The notes under the pieces were generated by a model that ran no database searches, had not been told where the DNA came from, and was given only the letters and a program-made list of their open reading frames with translations. From NCBI GenBank assembly GCA_002294005.1, contig DBEH01000049.1, positions 2,827 through 38,561 on the forward strand: a stretch of 35,735 nucleotides of DNA, read 5' to 3'. Below, piece after piece: positions 15,839-23,752 of this stretch (its first letter is position 1; the number at the start of each line of letters is the position of its first letter). The position numbers were made by a program, and so were the translations under genes. The stretch comes from Firmicutes bacterium UBA911. Lineage in GTDB: Bacteria; Bacillota; Desulfotomaculia; Desulfotomaculales; Desulforudaceae.

Positions 15839-16993
15839 ATGCCGAAGAGGGTTGCCGTTTTGGGCAGCACGGGTTCAATCGGCCGGCAGGCGCTGGACGT
15901 GGTGCGGAGCCACCCGGAAAGACTCAAAGTGGTGGGGCTGGCCGCCGGACGGAACTGGGAGCTGCTGGCCGAGCAGGCGGCCGAATTCGCGCCGGAAGTG
16001 GTCTCCGTCTGGTTCGCTGACGACGCCGCGCGCGTCCGGGTGCGCCTGGGCGACCGGACCGGGGTGCACGCAGGCGAGCCGGGACTGAGCGCCGTGGCCG
16101 GCTGGCCGGCGGCGGACATCGTGCTGGTGGCGGTCACCGGCACCGCCGGCCTCGTCCCGACCGTGGAAGCGATCCAACTGGGCAAGGACGTGGCGCTGGC
16201 CAACAAGGAGACGCTGGTGGTCGCCGGCGAGCTGGTCACCGAACTGGCCGTCGGGACGGGCGCGCAGATCCTGCCCGTGGACAGTGAGCACTCCGCCGTC
16301 TGGCAATGTATCGCGCACCGGCGGACCGAGGTGGCGGGAATTGTCCTGACGGCTTCCGGAGGCCCGTTTCGCCGTTTCTCCCAAGAGGAGCTGGAGCGGG
16401 TGCGGCCGGAGGACGCGCTCCGGCACCCGACCTGGCGGATGGGCCCCAAGATCACGGTGGACTCGGCAACGCTGATGAACAAAGGCCTGGAGATCATCGA
16501 GGCCCGGTGGCTGTTTGACGTGGGCTACGACCAGATCGAGGTCGTGGTGCACCCCGAGAGTATCGTCCACGGGATGGCGCGCTTGCGGGACAAAACGGTG
16601 CTGGCCTGCATGGGTCCCCCCGACATGCGGTTGCCCATCCAGTATGCCTTGAGCTATCCCCAGCGCTGGGAAACGAGGCAACCGGCTCTGGATTTCACCG
16701 CCTTGGGCGCGCTTACCTTTGAAACGCCCCGCCGCGACCTCTTCCCGGCGCTGGACCTGGCCTACCAGGCCGGGCGCGAGGGCGGCACCATGCCCTGTGT
16801 GCTGAACGCCGCCAACGAGGTGGCGGTGTCGGCTTTTCTGGCGGGGCGCCTGGCCTTTACCGGCATTCCCAAGGTAGCCGCCGCCGTCATGGGACAACAT
16901 GAAAAAAAGCGCCGCCCCGGACTCAAAGACATTCTGGCCGCCGACCGCTGGGCCCGTGAAACGGCCGCGGCGGCTGCGGAAAGGGTTGGGTGA
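15839..16993 (+). CDS. dxr: 1-deoxy-D-xylulose 5-phosphate reductoisomerase
   Basis: DXR (IspC) converts deoxyxylulose phosphate to methylerythritol phosphate with NADPH, the committed step of the non-mevalonate isoprenoid pathway. It has 384 residues. The NADPH site is VLGSTGSIGRQALDVV at the N terminus. NKETLVVAGE, the metal and substrate residues in PVDSEHSAVWQ, ASGGPF, SATLMNKGLEIIEA and VHPESIVHGM are all present. ATG 15839 follows GGAGG. It lies 4 bases before rseP and cooperates with ispG two genes downstream. Confidence 0.97.
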   Translation: MPKRVAVLGSTGSIGRQALDVVRSHPERLKVVGLAAGRNWELLAEQAAEFAPEVVSVWFADDAARVRVRLGDRTGVHAGEPGLSAVAGWPAADIVLVAVTGTAGLVPTVEAIQLGKDVALANKETLVVAGELVTELAVGTGAQILPVDSEHSAVWQCIAHRRTEVAGIVLTASGGPFRRFSQEELERVRPEDALRHPTWRMGPKITVDSATLMNKGLEIIEARWLFDVGYDQIEVVVHPESIVHGMARLRDKTVLACMGPPDMRLPIQYALSYPQRWETRQPALDFTALGALTFETPRRDLFPALDLAYQAGREGGTMPCVLNAANEVAVSAFLAGRLAFTGIPKVAAAVMGQHEKKRRPGLKDILAADRWARETAAAAAERVG

Positions 16994-16997
16994 GCTG

Positions 16998-18017
16998 ATG
17001 CTTACGGTCATCGCCGTAATTGTCGTATTCGGCCTCTTGATTTTCATTCACGAGTTGGGACATTTCCTGGTGGCCAAACGTGCCGGGATACTGGTGCACG
17101 AGTTCGCTCTGGGCTTCGGGCCGAAACTGGTCGGTCTTCGCCGGGGGGAGACGGAGTACACCTTGCGGGCGGTGCCGCTCGGGGGTTTCGTCCGGCTCGC
17201 CGGCATGGACCCCAGGGAAGAGGAATATGACCCGGCCCGGAGCTACCAGCACAAGTCGGTCGGTCGGCGCATGGGCGTGATCGCGGCCGGACCGCTGGCC
17301 AACTTCTTCCTGGCGGCGGTCCTCTTGGCCGTTGTTTTCATGGTCCAGGGTCAGCCCACCCCGACCACCGTGGTGCGAACGGTGCTGCCCGACCGGCCGG
17401 CGGCGGAGGCCGGCCTCCAGCCGGGTGACCGGATCTTGGCGGTTGACGGCCGGCAGGCGGGCAACTGGGAGCAACTGGTGGCCGAAATCAGCACCCGGCC
17501 CGGCGAGACCCTGGTCCTGACGGTGGAGCGGGAAGGCCGGCACCTCCAACTGCCGGTGGTCCCGGCAGATGAGGACGGCGTGGGCAAAATCGGTTTCGCC
17601 CCGGAAATACAGCCGGTACGGGTGGGGTTTTTTGATGCCCTGGCCGGCGGGGTGCAGTACACGGTCCAGATCACGCTCTTGATCATCGGCTTTTTGGGCC
17701 AGATGATCACCGGCCACGCGCCGGCCGAGGTAGGGGGGCCGGTCCGGATTGTGGCCGAGATCGGCACCGCGGCCCAACTCGGACTGATGCCGCTGTTGCA
17801 GTTGGCTGCTTTCCTGAGCATCAACGTGGGGCTCTTCAACCTGCTGCCCATCCCGGCGCTGGACGGCAGCCGCCTGCTGTTTCTCTCCTGGGAGGGCCTT
17901 ACGCGGCGGCCGGTGAATCCGGAGCGGGAGGGGATGTTTCACCTGGTGGGCTTCGCCCTGCTGCTGCTGTTGATCGTGGTCATCACTTACAACGACATCG
18001 CCCAGTTGATGATGTAG
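16998..18017 (+). CDS. rseP: Site-2 intramembrane protease RseP/RasP
   Basis: This zinc metalloprotease cleaves within the membrane. In Firmicutes it degrades anti-sigma factors and signal-peptide remnants. It has 339 residues. The zinc motif HELGH is at 18-22 in the first membrane helix, a PDZ domain at about 115-190, and the second metal motif NLLPIPALDG ends at Asp289. The last helix closes the protein. ATG 16998 is placed so that HELGH sits in the first helix; the upstream GGGTTGGGTGAG is a modest ribosome site. It follows dxr by 4 bases, the usual Firmicute pairing. Confidence 0.95.
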   Translation: MLTVIAVIVVFGLLIFIHELGHFLVAKRAGILVHEFALGFGPKLVGLRRGETEYTLRAVPLGGFVRLAGMDPREEEYDPARSYQHKSVGRRMGVIAAGPLANFFLAAVLLAVVFMVQGQPTPTTVVRTVLPDRPAAEAGLQPGDRILAVDGRQAGNWEQLVAEISTRPGETLVLTVEREGRHLQLPVVPADEDGVGKIGFAPEIQPVRVGFFDALAGGVQYTVQITLLIIGFLGQMITGHAPAEVGGPVRIVAEIGTAAQLGLMPLLQLAAFLSINVGLFNLLPIPALDGSRLLFLSWEGLTRRPVNPEREGMFHLVGFALLLLLIVVITYNDIAQLMM

Positions 18018-18037
18018 TTGTTTCTGCCCTAGGAGTG

Positions 18038-18221
18038 GTGTGCGCCGGGGCATTATCTTCGGTCACTGTGTCCGCGCCAACGAATGAACTCGCTCACCTC
18101 GGGCGGCGCCGAAACTCGCCCGCTCACGCGGGCTCAAACAGTCGGTCGCCGCTGGTCCTCGGCTCGCTGCGTTCCTTGAATAGGCTCCCAATGTGACCTT
18201 CGATAATGCCCCGGCGCACAC
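18038..18221 (+). mobile_element. MITE-like element with 29-bp terminal inverted repeats
   Basis: 18038-18066 and 18193-18221 are inverted copies matching at 26 of 29 positions; the outer 20 bases (starting GTGTGCGCCGGGGC) match perfectly. The 126-bp interior has no reading frame of note and shows GC-rich short inverted stretches (GCCCGCTCACGCGGGC). No target-site duplication is clear. The right end lies 29 bases before the ispG start. No transposase is encoded, so mobilisation would have to be in trans. Confidence 0.7.
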
Positions 18222-18250
18222 CTGCGACCGGTCATACAAAATCGTGCTCT

Positions 18251-19348
18251 ATGGAAACGGGGGTTTTTGAGGTCTTGCGCAGGAAGACGCGGGCGGTGCG
18301 GCTCGGCAAGGTCCAGGTCGGGGGCGGGGCCCCGGTTTCGGTGCAGTCCATGACCAACACCGACACCCGCAACGTGGCCGCCACCGTGGCTCAAGTCCGC
18401 GAGCTGGCCGGGGTCGGCGCGGAAATAGTCCGGGTGGCCGTGCCCGACCGGGAGGCGGCCGAGGCGTTGCGGCAGATCCGGGCCCAGGTGCCGGAGGTGG
18501 CGCTGGTGGCGGACATTCACTTTGACCACCGCCTGGCTCTGGCCGCGGTCGAGGCGGGAGTGGACGGGCTGCGCTTAAACCCGGGTAATATCGGCGGCCG
18601 CGACAAGGTGGCCGAAGTGGTGCGGGCGGCCGGGGAACGGGGCGTGCCGATCCGCATCGGGGTCAACGCGGGCTCTTTGGACCGAAAGGTCCTGGAGCGG
18701 TTCGGCGCCGTATCGGCCGAGGCCATGGTCGCCAGCGCCCTGGAACACGCGGCTATTCTGGAGGACTTGGGCTTCACGGCCGTAAAGGTTTCCTTAAAGG
18801 CCAGCAACGTATCCCTGACGGTGGCCGCCTACCGGTTGCTCGCGGACCAGGTGGACTACCCCTTTCACGTCGGGATCACCGAAGCCGGAACGATGCGCGG
18901 GGGTCTGGTGAAGTCGGCAGTTGGGATCGGAGTGCTGCTTGCGCAGGGTATCGGCGACACGATCCGGGTTTCCCTGACGGCACCGCCCAGGCACGAGGTC
19001 TGGGCCGGGTACGAAATATTGAAAGCCCTTGGACTGCGGCACCGGGGCGTGGAGCTGATCTCCTGCCCCACGTGCGGCCGGACCGAAATCGACCTGGTGG
19101 GCATCGCGACCGAGGTGGAAGAGCGTTTGCAGGGCATGACCCGGGCGCTCAAGGTGGCTGTGATGGGCTGCGTCGTGAACGGGCCGGGCGAGGCGCGGGA
19201 GGCTGACGTCGGCATTGCGGGCGGGAAAGGGGCCGGGCTCTTGTTTCGCAGGGGAGAGCCGGTTCGTATCGTACCGGAGCCGGATTTGGTGGACGCGCTC
19301 CTGGAGGAGATAGAGAAATTGCAGTCCGAGGAGGAACAAGTTGACTAA
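18251..19348 (+). CDS. ispG: 4-hydroxy-3-methylbut-2-enyl diphosphate synthase (IspG/GcpE)
   Basis: IspG reduces methylerythritol cyclodiphosphate to HMBPP, the next-to-last step of the non-mevalonate pathway, using a [4Fe-4S] cluster. It has 365 residues. A TIM-barrel half shows VSVQSMTNTDT, ADIHFDHRLAL and RLNPGNIG. The cluster domain has Cys272, Cys275 (SCPTCGR) and Cys307 (CVVNGPGE), with Glu314 as the conserved acidic ligand. ATG 18251 gives the usual start before RRKTRAVRLG. There is no visible Shine-Dalgarno site for it, and an in-frame ATG at 18206 lies inside the MITE-like element, so the element may have replaced the original leader. The stop overlaps the proS start. Confidence 0.94.
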   Translation: METGVFEVLRRKTRAVRLGKVQVGGGAPVSVQSMTNTDTRNVAATVAQVRELAGVGAEIVRVAVPDREAAEALRQIRAQVPEVALVADIHFDHRLALAAVEAGVDGLRLNPGNIGGRDKVAEVVRAAGERGVPIRIGVNAGSLDRKVLERFGAVSAEAMVASALEHAAILEDLGFTAVKVSLKASNVSLTVAAYRLLADQVDYPFHVGITEAGTMRGGLVKSAVGIGVLLAQGIGDTIRVSLTAPPRHEVWAGYEILKALGLRHRGVELISCPTCGRTEIDLVGIATEVEERLQGMTRALKVAVMGCVVNGPGEAREADVGIAGGKGAGLLFRRGEPVRIVPEPDLVDALLEEIEKLQSEEEQVD

Positions 19349-21048
19349 TGCGCGCTAGCGAGTACCTGATCCCGACACTGCGAGAAACGCCGGCCGAAGC
19401 GGAAGTGGTCAGTCACCGGCTCCTCTTGAAAGCCGGCTACATCCGCAAGGCGGCGTCCGGTTTTTATACCCTGCTCCCGCTGGCCCACCGGGTGCTGCAA
19501 AAGATTATGCGCATCATCCGGGAGGAGATGGACCGGCAGGGGGGGCAGGAGATCCTGCTGCCGATTATGCAGCCGGCCGAACTGTGGCTGCGTTCGGGCC
19601 GGTGGCAGGTATACGGGCCGGAGCTTTTTCGGTTGAAGGACCGGCACGGCCGCGACTTCTGCCTGGGTCCGACGCATGAGGAGATTATCACCGAACTGGT
19701 GATGGGCGACGTGCGCTCCCACAAGCAGTTGCCGCTCCTCTTGTACCAGATGCAGAACAAGTACCGGGACGAGCGGCGCCCGCGCTTCGGCCTGCTCCGG
19801 GGCCGGGAGTTCATCATGAAGGACCTTTATTCCTTCGACCGGGACGAGGCCGGCCTGGAGGTCAGTTACCGCAAGATGTTTGAGGCCTACCAGCGTGTTT
19901 TCGGCCGCTTGGGGCTGGAGTTCCGCCCGGTGGAGGCGGACTCGGGGCCGATCGGGGGCAATGTCAGCCACGAGTTCATGGTCCTGGCCGGTTCCGGGGA
20001 AGCCCTGGTGGTCCACTGCCCGGGGGCGGCCTGCGGTTACGCGGCGAACGTGGAGAAAGCGGAGAGCGGCGCGAAGCGCCCGCGACACGAGGAGGAACCG
20101 GCGGCGCTGGAACTCGCGCCTACACCGGGGAAGCGGACGGTGGATGACGTATGCGCCTTTCTGGAGGTCGGTCCGGAGCGCATCGTGAAGACCTTGCTGT
20201 ACGAGACCGACAAGGGGCCTTGCGCGGCGCTGGTCCGGGGCGACCGGGAAGTGAACGAGGTCAAGCTGGGGAACGCGGTCGGGGCGGTGCACCTGGAAAT
20301 GGCGGGGCCGGAGACCATCAGGCGGATCACCGGGGCCCCGGTCGGGTTCACCGGCCCGGTCGGCCTGGAGGGGGTCCGGTTCGTGGTTGACGATGAGGTT
20401 TCATTCATGGTTAACTGTATTACCGGTGCCAACCAGGGGGACGCCCATTACCGGAACGTCAATCCCGGACGGGATTTCCCGCTGCCGCTGGTGACCGACC
20501 TGCGGCTGGTGCGGGAGAAGGACCCCTGCCCGCGGTGCGGCCTGCCCCTGCTCGCGGCCCGCGGGATCGAGGTGGGGCAGGTGTTTAAGCTGGGCACCAA
20601 GTACTCCGAGGTGATGGGGCTCACCTACCTGGACGAGCACGGTGCGGAGCGCCCGGTGGTCATGGGCTGCTACGGCATCGGCGTGACCCGCACCCTGGCG
20701 GCCGCCGTGGAACAGAACCACGATGAGCAGGGGATGATTTGGCCGGCGGCCATCGCCCCCTTTGCTGTGGTGGTGGTGCCGGTGAACGTGCGGGATGAGG
20801 TGCAGTCGGAGTTGGCGGAGAAAGCCTACGCGGCGCTCTCCGGGGCGGGCGTGGACGTGCTGCTGGACGACCGGCCTGAGCGCCCCGGGGTGAAGTTCAA
20901 GGACGCGGACCTGGTTGGGTACCCCCTGCGGGTAACCGTGGGCAAAACGGCCGCCGACGGGCTGGTGGAATTGCGGCTTCGGAAGAACGGGGACACCCGC
21001 CTGGCCGGAATCGGGGAACTGGCGGCTGTGGTGCGCGCGCTGCTGTAG
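19348..21048 (+). CDS. proS: Prolyl-tRNA synthetase (bacterial type)
   Basis: This class II synthetase charges tRNA-Pro. It has 566 residues. Motif 1 and 2 regions show RKAASGFYTLLPLAHRV, LGPTHEEIITELV and YRDERRPRFGLLRGREF; motif 3 is GCYGIGVTRTLAAAVEQ. A long insertion between motifs 2 and 3 (about 225-395) is the INS editing domain that clears mischarged alanine. The C-terminal anticodon-binding domain begins near IAPFAVVVVPV. ATG 19348 overlaps the ispG TAA by one base, with GAGGA upstream. No T-box leader is present, so it relies on the ispG transcript. Where many Firmicutes have polC next, this window has nfeD. Confidence 0.98.
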   Translation: MRASEYLIPTLRETPAEAEVVSHRLLLKAGYIRKAASGFYTLLPLAHRVLQKIMRIIREEMDRQGGQEILLPIMQPAELWLRSGRWQVYGPELFRLKDRHGRDFCLGPTHEEIITELVMGDVRSHKQLPLLLYQMQNKYRDERRPRFGLLRGREFIMKDLYSFDRDEAGLEVSYRKMFEAYQRVFGRLGLEFRPVEADSGPIGGNVSHEFMVLAGSGEALVVHCPGAACGYAANVEKAESGAKRPRHEEEPAALELAPTPGKRTVDDVCAFLEVGPERIVKTLLYETDKGPCAALVRGDREVNEVKLGNAVGAVHLEMAGPETIRRITGAPVGFTGPVGLEGVRFVVDDEVSFMVNCITGANQGDAHYRNVNPGRDFPLPLVTDLRLVREKDPCPRCGLPLLAARGIEVGQVFKLGTKYSEVMGLTYLDEHGAERPVVMGCYGIGVTRTLAAAVEQNHDEQGMIWPAAIAPFAVVVVPVNVRDEVQSELAEKAYAALSGAGVDVLLDDRPERPGVKFKDADLVGYPLRVTVGKTAADGLVELRLRKNGDTRLAGIGELAAVVRALL

Positions 21049-21074
21049 GGACCTGTTTTGTGCGGAGGAATCGG

Positions 21075-21097
21075 AAAAAGGGGGGCTGTCCCCTTTT
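21075..21097 (+). repeat. AAAAGGGG-type palindrome between proS and nfeD
   Basis: AAAAAGGGGGG (21075-21085) and CCCCTTTT (21090-21097) form a hairpin with a CTGT-centred loop. It is the second copy of the family seen at 14621. It could terminate the proS transcript. It also argues against any nfeD start upstream of it. Confidence 0.7.
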
Positions 21098-21123
21098 CTC
21101 GATTGGGGGGAGTGAGAAAGGCA

Positions 21124-22482
21124 GTGTTGGGTCTGGTACGGCCCCGTAACAGGCGAATACTCGCCATGTGCGTGCTGATTCTGGTCGGGGTGGTGCTCCT
21201 TGGTCCGGCGGTGCCGGTGCAGGGCCGGGTCGCCGACCAGGTCGTGGTGTTGCAGGTGGACGGCCTCATCGTCCCGGTGGTGGCGCAGTACTTGGACCGG
21301 GGCATCGCGGAGGCTGAACGCCTGGGCGCCGTCTGTGTCATTGAGTTGAACACCCCGGGAGGACTTTACGACACCACCCAGAAGATTGTTCAACGAATAA
21401 TGAACGCCGACGTCCCGGTGGTGGTTTTCGTGTCGCCCGCCGGGGGCCAGGCCGGTTCGGCCGGCACGTTCATCACCCTTTCAGCCCACGTGGCGGCAAT
21501 GGCTCCGGGAAGCCGCATCGGCGCGGCCCACCCGGTGGCGGCCGGCGGCGAGCAGATGACCGGGGCCCAGGAGGAGAAGATCACTCAGGACGCGGCGGCC
21601 TGGGTCCGGAGCATCGCCGAGACGCGGGGGCGTGACGCCGAGAAGGCTGCGATGGCGGTGACCGAGAGCCGGTCGTACACCGATGGCCAGGCTCTGGAGT
21701 TCAACCTGATCGACTTGCAGGCCGCGAACCTGGCCGAGCTCTTGCAGTTGATCGACGGGATGACCGTCACCCTGGACGACGGTGAGGAAGTAAGGCTGGC
21801 CGTGGTGAACGCGCCGCTGGAACGGGAGGAAATGAACTGGGTCGAACGGGTTCTGCACACCTTGAGCAATCCCAATATCGCTTATATACTGCTTTCGCTC
21901 GGGATGCTCGGTTTGCTGATCGAGTTCTACAACCCGGGGGGGATTTTCCCGGGCGCGACCGGGGGTCTGGCCCTGATTTTGGCCTTGTATTCACTGGGAA
22001 CGCTGGACGCCTCCTGGGGAGGGGTCTTGTTAATTGTCCTGGGGTTCGTTCTGCTCGCCTTAGAGCTGTTCGTAGTCAGTTTCGGCTTATTAACCGCGGG
22101 GGGGCTGATTGCCATCGTACTGGGCTCGATGATCCTTTTCGCCGGCAGCCCGGAGGGTTTCCAGGTAAATATCGGCGTGATGGCCGGGGTTGTGGCCGGC
22201 ATCGCTCTATTTGCCGTTTTGACGGTGCACCTGGCAATCAAGGCGCACCAACGCCAGGCTGCGACCGGCCGGGAGGGGATGTCCGGCGCGGTCGGGGTGG
22301 CGCTCACGCCCCTTGACCCTAAGGGAGAGGTTCTGTTTGAGGGCGAACGCTGGCGCGCGGTGGCCGAGGACGGCCCCGTCGAAGCCGACGAGGAGGTGGT
22401 GGTTATCCGGATGGAGGACGGCCTGAAGTTGGTGGTGCGCCGGCGGGAAAAACCGGATGGGCGGGAAGACGGTTTCTCCTAG
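21124..22482 (+). CDS. nfeD: NfeD family membrane-bound serine protease
   Basis: This long NfeD protein combines a ClpP-like protease with a membrane anchor. Family members cleave the C terminus of partner stomatin/slipin proteins. It has 452 residues from GTG 21124, chosen because GGGGGGAG lies 11 bases upstream and downstream of the palindrome. A signal peptide or anchor covers about 12-33. The protease domain has ELNTPGG, the nucleophile Ser112 in GQAGSAGTF and an ITQDAAAWVRSIAE segment. Four C-terminal membrane segments (about 245-390) lead to a small beta-barrel (NfeD/OB) domain at about 395-440. The slipin gene follows 82 bases on, the standard operon partner. Confidence 0.92.
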   Translation: MLGLVRPRNRRILAMCVLILVGVVLLGPAVPVQGRVADQVVVLQVDGLIVPVVAQYLDRGIAEAERLGAVCVIELNTPGGLYDTTQKIVQRIMNADVPVVVFVSPAGGQAGSAGTFITLSAHVAAMAPGSRIGAAHPVAAGGEQMTGAQEEKITQDAAAWVRSIAETRGRDAEKAAMAVTESRSYTDGQALEFNLIDLQAANLAELLQLIDGMTVTLDDGEEVRLAVVNAPLEREEMNWVERVLHTLSNPNIAYILLSLGMLGLLIEFYNPGGIFPGATGGLALILALYSLGTLDASWGGVLLIVLGFVLLALELFVVSFGLLTAGGLIAIVLGSMILFAGSPEGFQVNIGVMAGVVAGIALFAVLTVHLAIKAHQRQAATGREGMSGAVGVALTPLDPKGEVLFEGERWRAVAEDGPVEADEEVVVIRMEDGLKLVVRRREKPDGREDGFS

Positions 22483-22564
22483 AAAAACCCGGCAATAATA
22501 CGGGTATCCGGGATTTGCCATCGGGACTCCGTTAAAACGAGAGAAGAGAAAGGAGAGCGACAAT

Positions 22565-23344
22565 ATGTTGGAATTCTTGATGTTCTGGGGTGTGCTGATC
22601 GCGCTGGTTTTGATGTTCCTGTCTGCGGCCATCAAGATCGTCCAAGAATACGAGCGGGGGGTGATTTTCCGGTTGGGCCGGTTCGTCGGGGCGCGCGGGC
22701 CGGGACTGTTCTTTCTCATTCCGATCATCGAGCGGATGGAGAAGGTGGACCTCCGGGTGGTGACCGCCGATGTGCCCACCCAGGAGGCGATCACCCGGGA
22801 CAACGTGACCGTGAAAGTCAACGCGGTCATCTACTTCCGCGTGGTGGACCCCGGTAACGCCGTTTTAAAGGTGCTCGACCACGTCCGGGCGACGTCGCAA
22901 CTGGCCCAGACCACGCTGCGTAGCGTGCTCGGCCAGAGCGAGCTGGACGAGTTGCTCGCGCAGCGCGACCAGATCAACCAGCGCCTGCAGAAGATCATCG
23001 ATGAGGGTACCGAGCCCTGGGGCGTGAAGGTGTCGATGGTCGAGGTGCGGGATGTGGAACTGCCCCAGATGATGCAGCGGGCCATGGCCGCCCAGGCGGC
23101 CGCCGAGAGGGACCGGCGGGCGAAGGTCATCCACGCCGACGGCGAGTTTCAGGCGGCCCAGAAGTTGGCCGACGCCGCCGCCATCATCGGCACCCAGCCA
23201 GCCGCCATCCAACTGCGGTACCTGCAGACCCTGACCGATATTTCCGGGGAGAAAGGATCCAGTACGATCGTGTTTCCCCTGCCGATGGACTTTTTCAAGA
23301 TGTTGGAGCGTTTCACGGCTAATCCGGAACGGCTGGCGAAATAG
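22565..23344 (+). CDS. Slipin/stomatin-like SPFH-domain protein
   Basis: The protein has 259 residues: one N-terminal membrane segment (about 5-25), an SPFH (prohibitin-homology) domain from YERGVIFRLGRF to about 185, and a helical oligomerisation region with alternating Ala, Glu and Arg. ADVPTQEAITRDNVTVKVNA and RSVLGQSELDELL are typical of bacterial slipins. These proteins form ring assemblies on the membrane and are thought to organise membrane microdomains. With the upstream NfeD protease it forms the conserved nfeD-slipin pair. ATG 22565 follows AAAGGAGAG. A strong terminator lies 26 bases after the stop. Confidence 0.94.
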   Translation: MLEFLMFWGVLIALVLMFLSAAIKIVQEYERGVIFRLGRFVGARGPGLFFLIPIIERMEKVDLRVVTADVPTQEAITRDNVTVKVNAVIYFRVVDPGNAVLKVLDHVRATSQLAQTTLRSVLGQSELDELLAQRDQINQRLQKIIDEGTEPWGVKVSMVEVRDVELPQMMQRAMAAQAAAERDRRAKVIHADGEFQAAQKLADAAAIIGTQPAAIQLRYLQTLTDISGEKGSSTIVFPLPMDFFKMLERFTANPERLAK

Positions 23345-23370
23345 GAACAGGCGCGCGGCAGAGGCTTTAA

Positions 23371-23405
23371 GACCCCGTCCGCCGTGGGCGGGGTCCGTGT
23401 TTTTT
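23371..23405 (+). terminator. Strong intrinsic terminator after the slipin gene
   Basis: GACCCCGTCC (23371-23380) pairs with GGGCGGGGTC (23386-23395) with one G-U wobble, and CGTGTTTTTTG follows. Confidence 0.85.
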
Positions 23406-23480
23406 GTCCAACCGGCAGGAAAACGGCCCCGGCCCCCGAAGTTGTTTTTTGGGAGCATAAAAAGTGGAGACTGTTTTAAA

Positions 23481-23583
23481 GCACCTCCGAGCCGGGGGAC
23501 CTAAAGCGGCAGCGCCATGGACCCGGGCCGACAGGGTGCGTTGGGAAACCGGCGCGCCTCCCGTTGTGGAAAGGATGGTGGAG
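23481..23583 (+). promoter_or_regulatory. Molybdenum-cofactor (Moco) riboswitch upstream of moaA
   Basis: The leader starts GCACCTCCGAGCC and ends with CCTCCCG (23557-23563) and TGGAAAGG (23567-23574), just before GATGGTGGAG. The spaced pair CCTCCCG...TGGAAAGG matches what I recall of the E. coli moaA Moco riboswitch. Several short helices can be drawn between. It lies between a strong upstream terminator and an intrinsic terminator in front of moaA, a typical transcription-attenuation layout. When Moco is bound, the downstream terminator is expected to form. Confidence 0.8.
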
Positions 23584-23603
23584 TTTTTGGGTACAGGCGC
23601 GGA

Positions 23604-23640
23604 CCGGGCCTGGGAGTTTTAAGGGCCCGGTTTTGTTTTT
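23604..23640 (+). terminator. Terminator platform of the moaA leader
   Basis: CCGGGCC (23604-23610) pairs with GGCCCGG (23624-23630), followed directly by TTTTGTTTTT. It lies 113 bases before the moaA start and right after the riboswitch candidate, so it is likely its expression platform. Confidence 0.75.
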
Positions 23641-23737
23641 GCGGCTTTGAAAAAGGCAAACCCACTACCTCGCCTGCGGCGGCGAGGTCTGGATGTTCTC
23701 GTTTTGTTTTTGCGGCTTTCCAAAAAGGCAAGTCCAC
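23630..23737 (+). repeat. 36-bp direct repeat in the moaA leader
   Basis: 23630-23665 and 23701-23737 both read GTTTTGTTTTTGCGGCTTT, then AAAAAGGCAA and CCAC, with two small differences; the period is 71. Between them is a perfect hairpin, ACCTCGCC (23667-23674) with GGCGAGGT (23681-23688). The first copy begins with the T-run of the terminator, so the duplication copied part of the regulatory leader. The 408-base gap between slipin and moaA is thus terminator, riboswitch, terminator and this repeat. Confidence 0.8.
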
Positions 23738-23752
23738 GGGGAGTTGGGGAGC

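Noticed and set aside
15875..18053. Two long minus-strand frames opposite dxr and rseP
   Set aside because: Both are shadows of strongly conserved genes and are rich in His, Gln and Arg without domain motifs.
19320..19350. T-box leader for proS
   Set aside because: proS overlaps ispG by one base, so there is no untranslated leader of its own.
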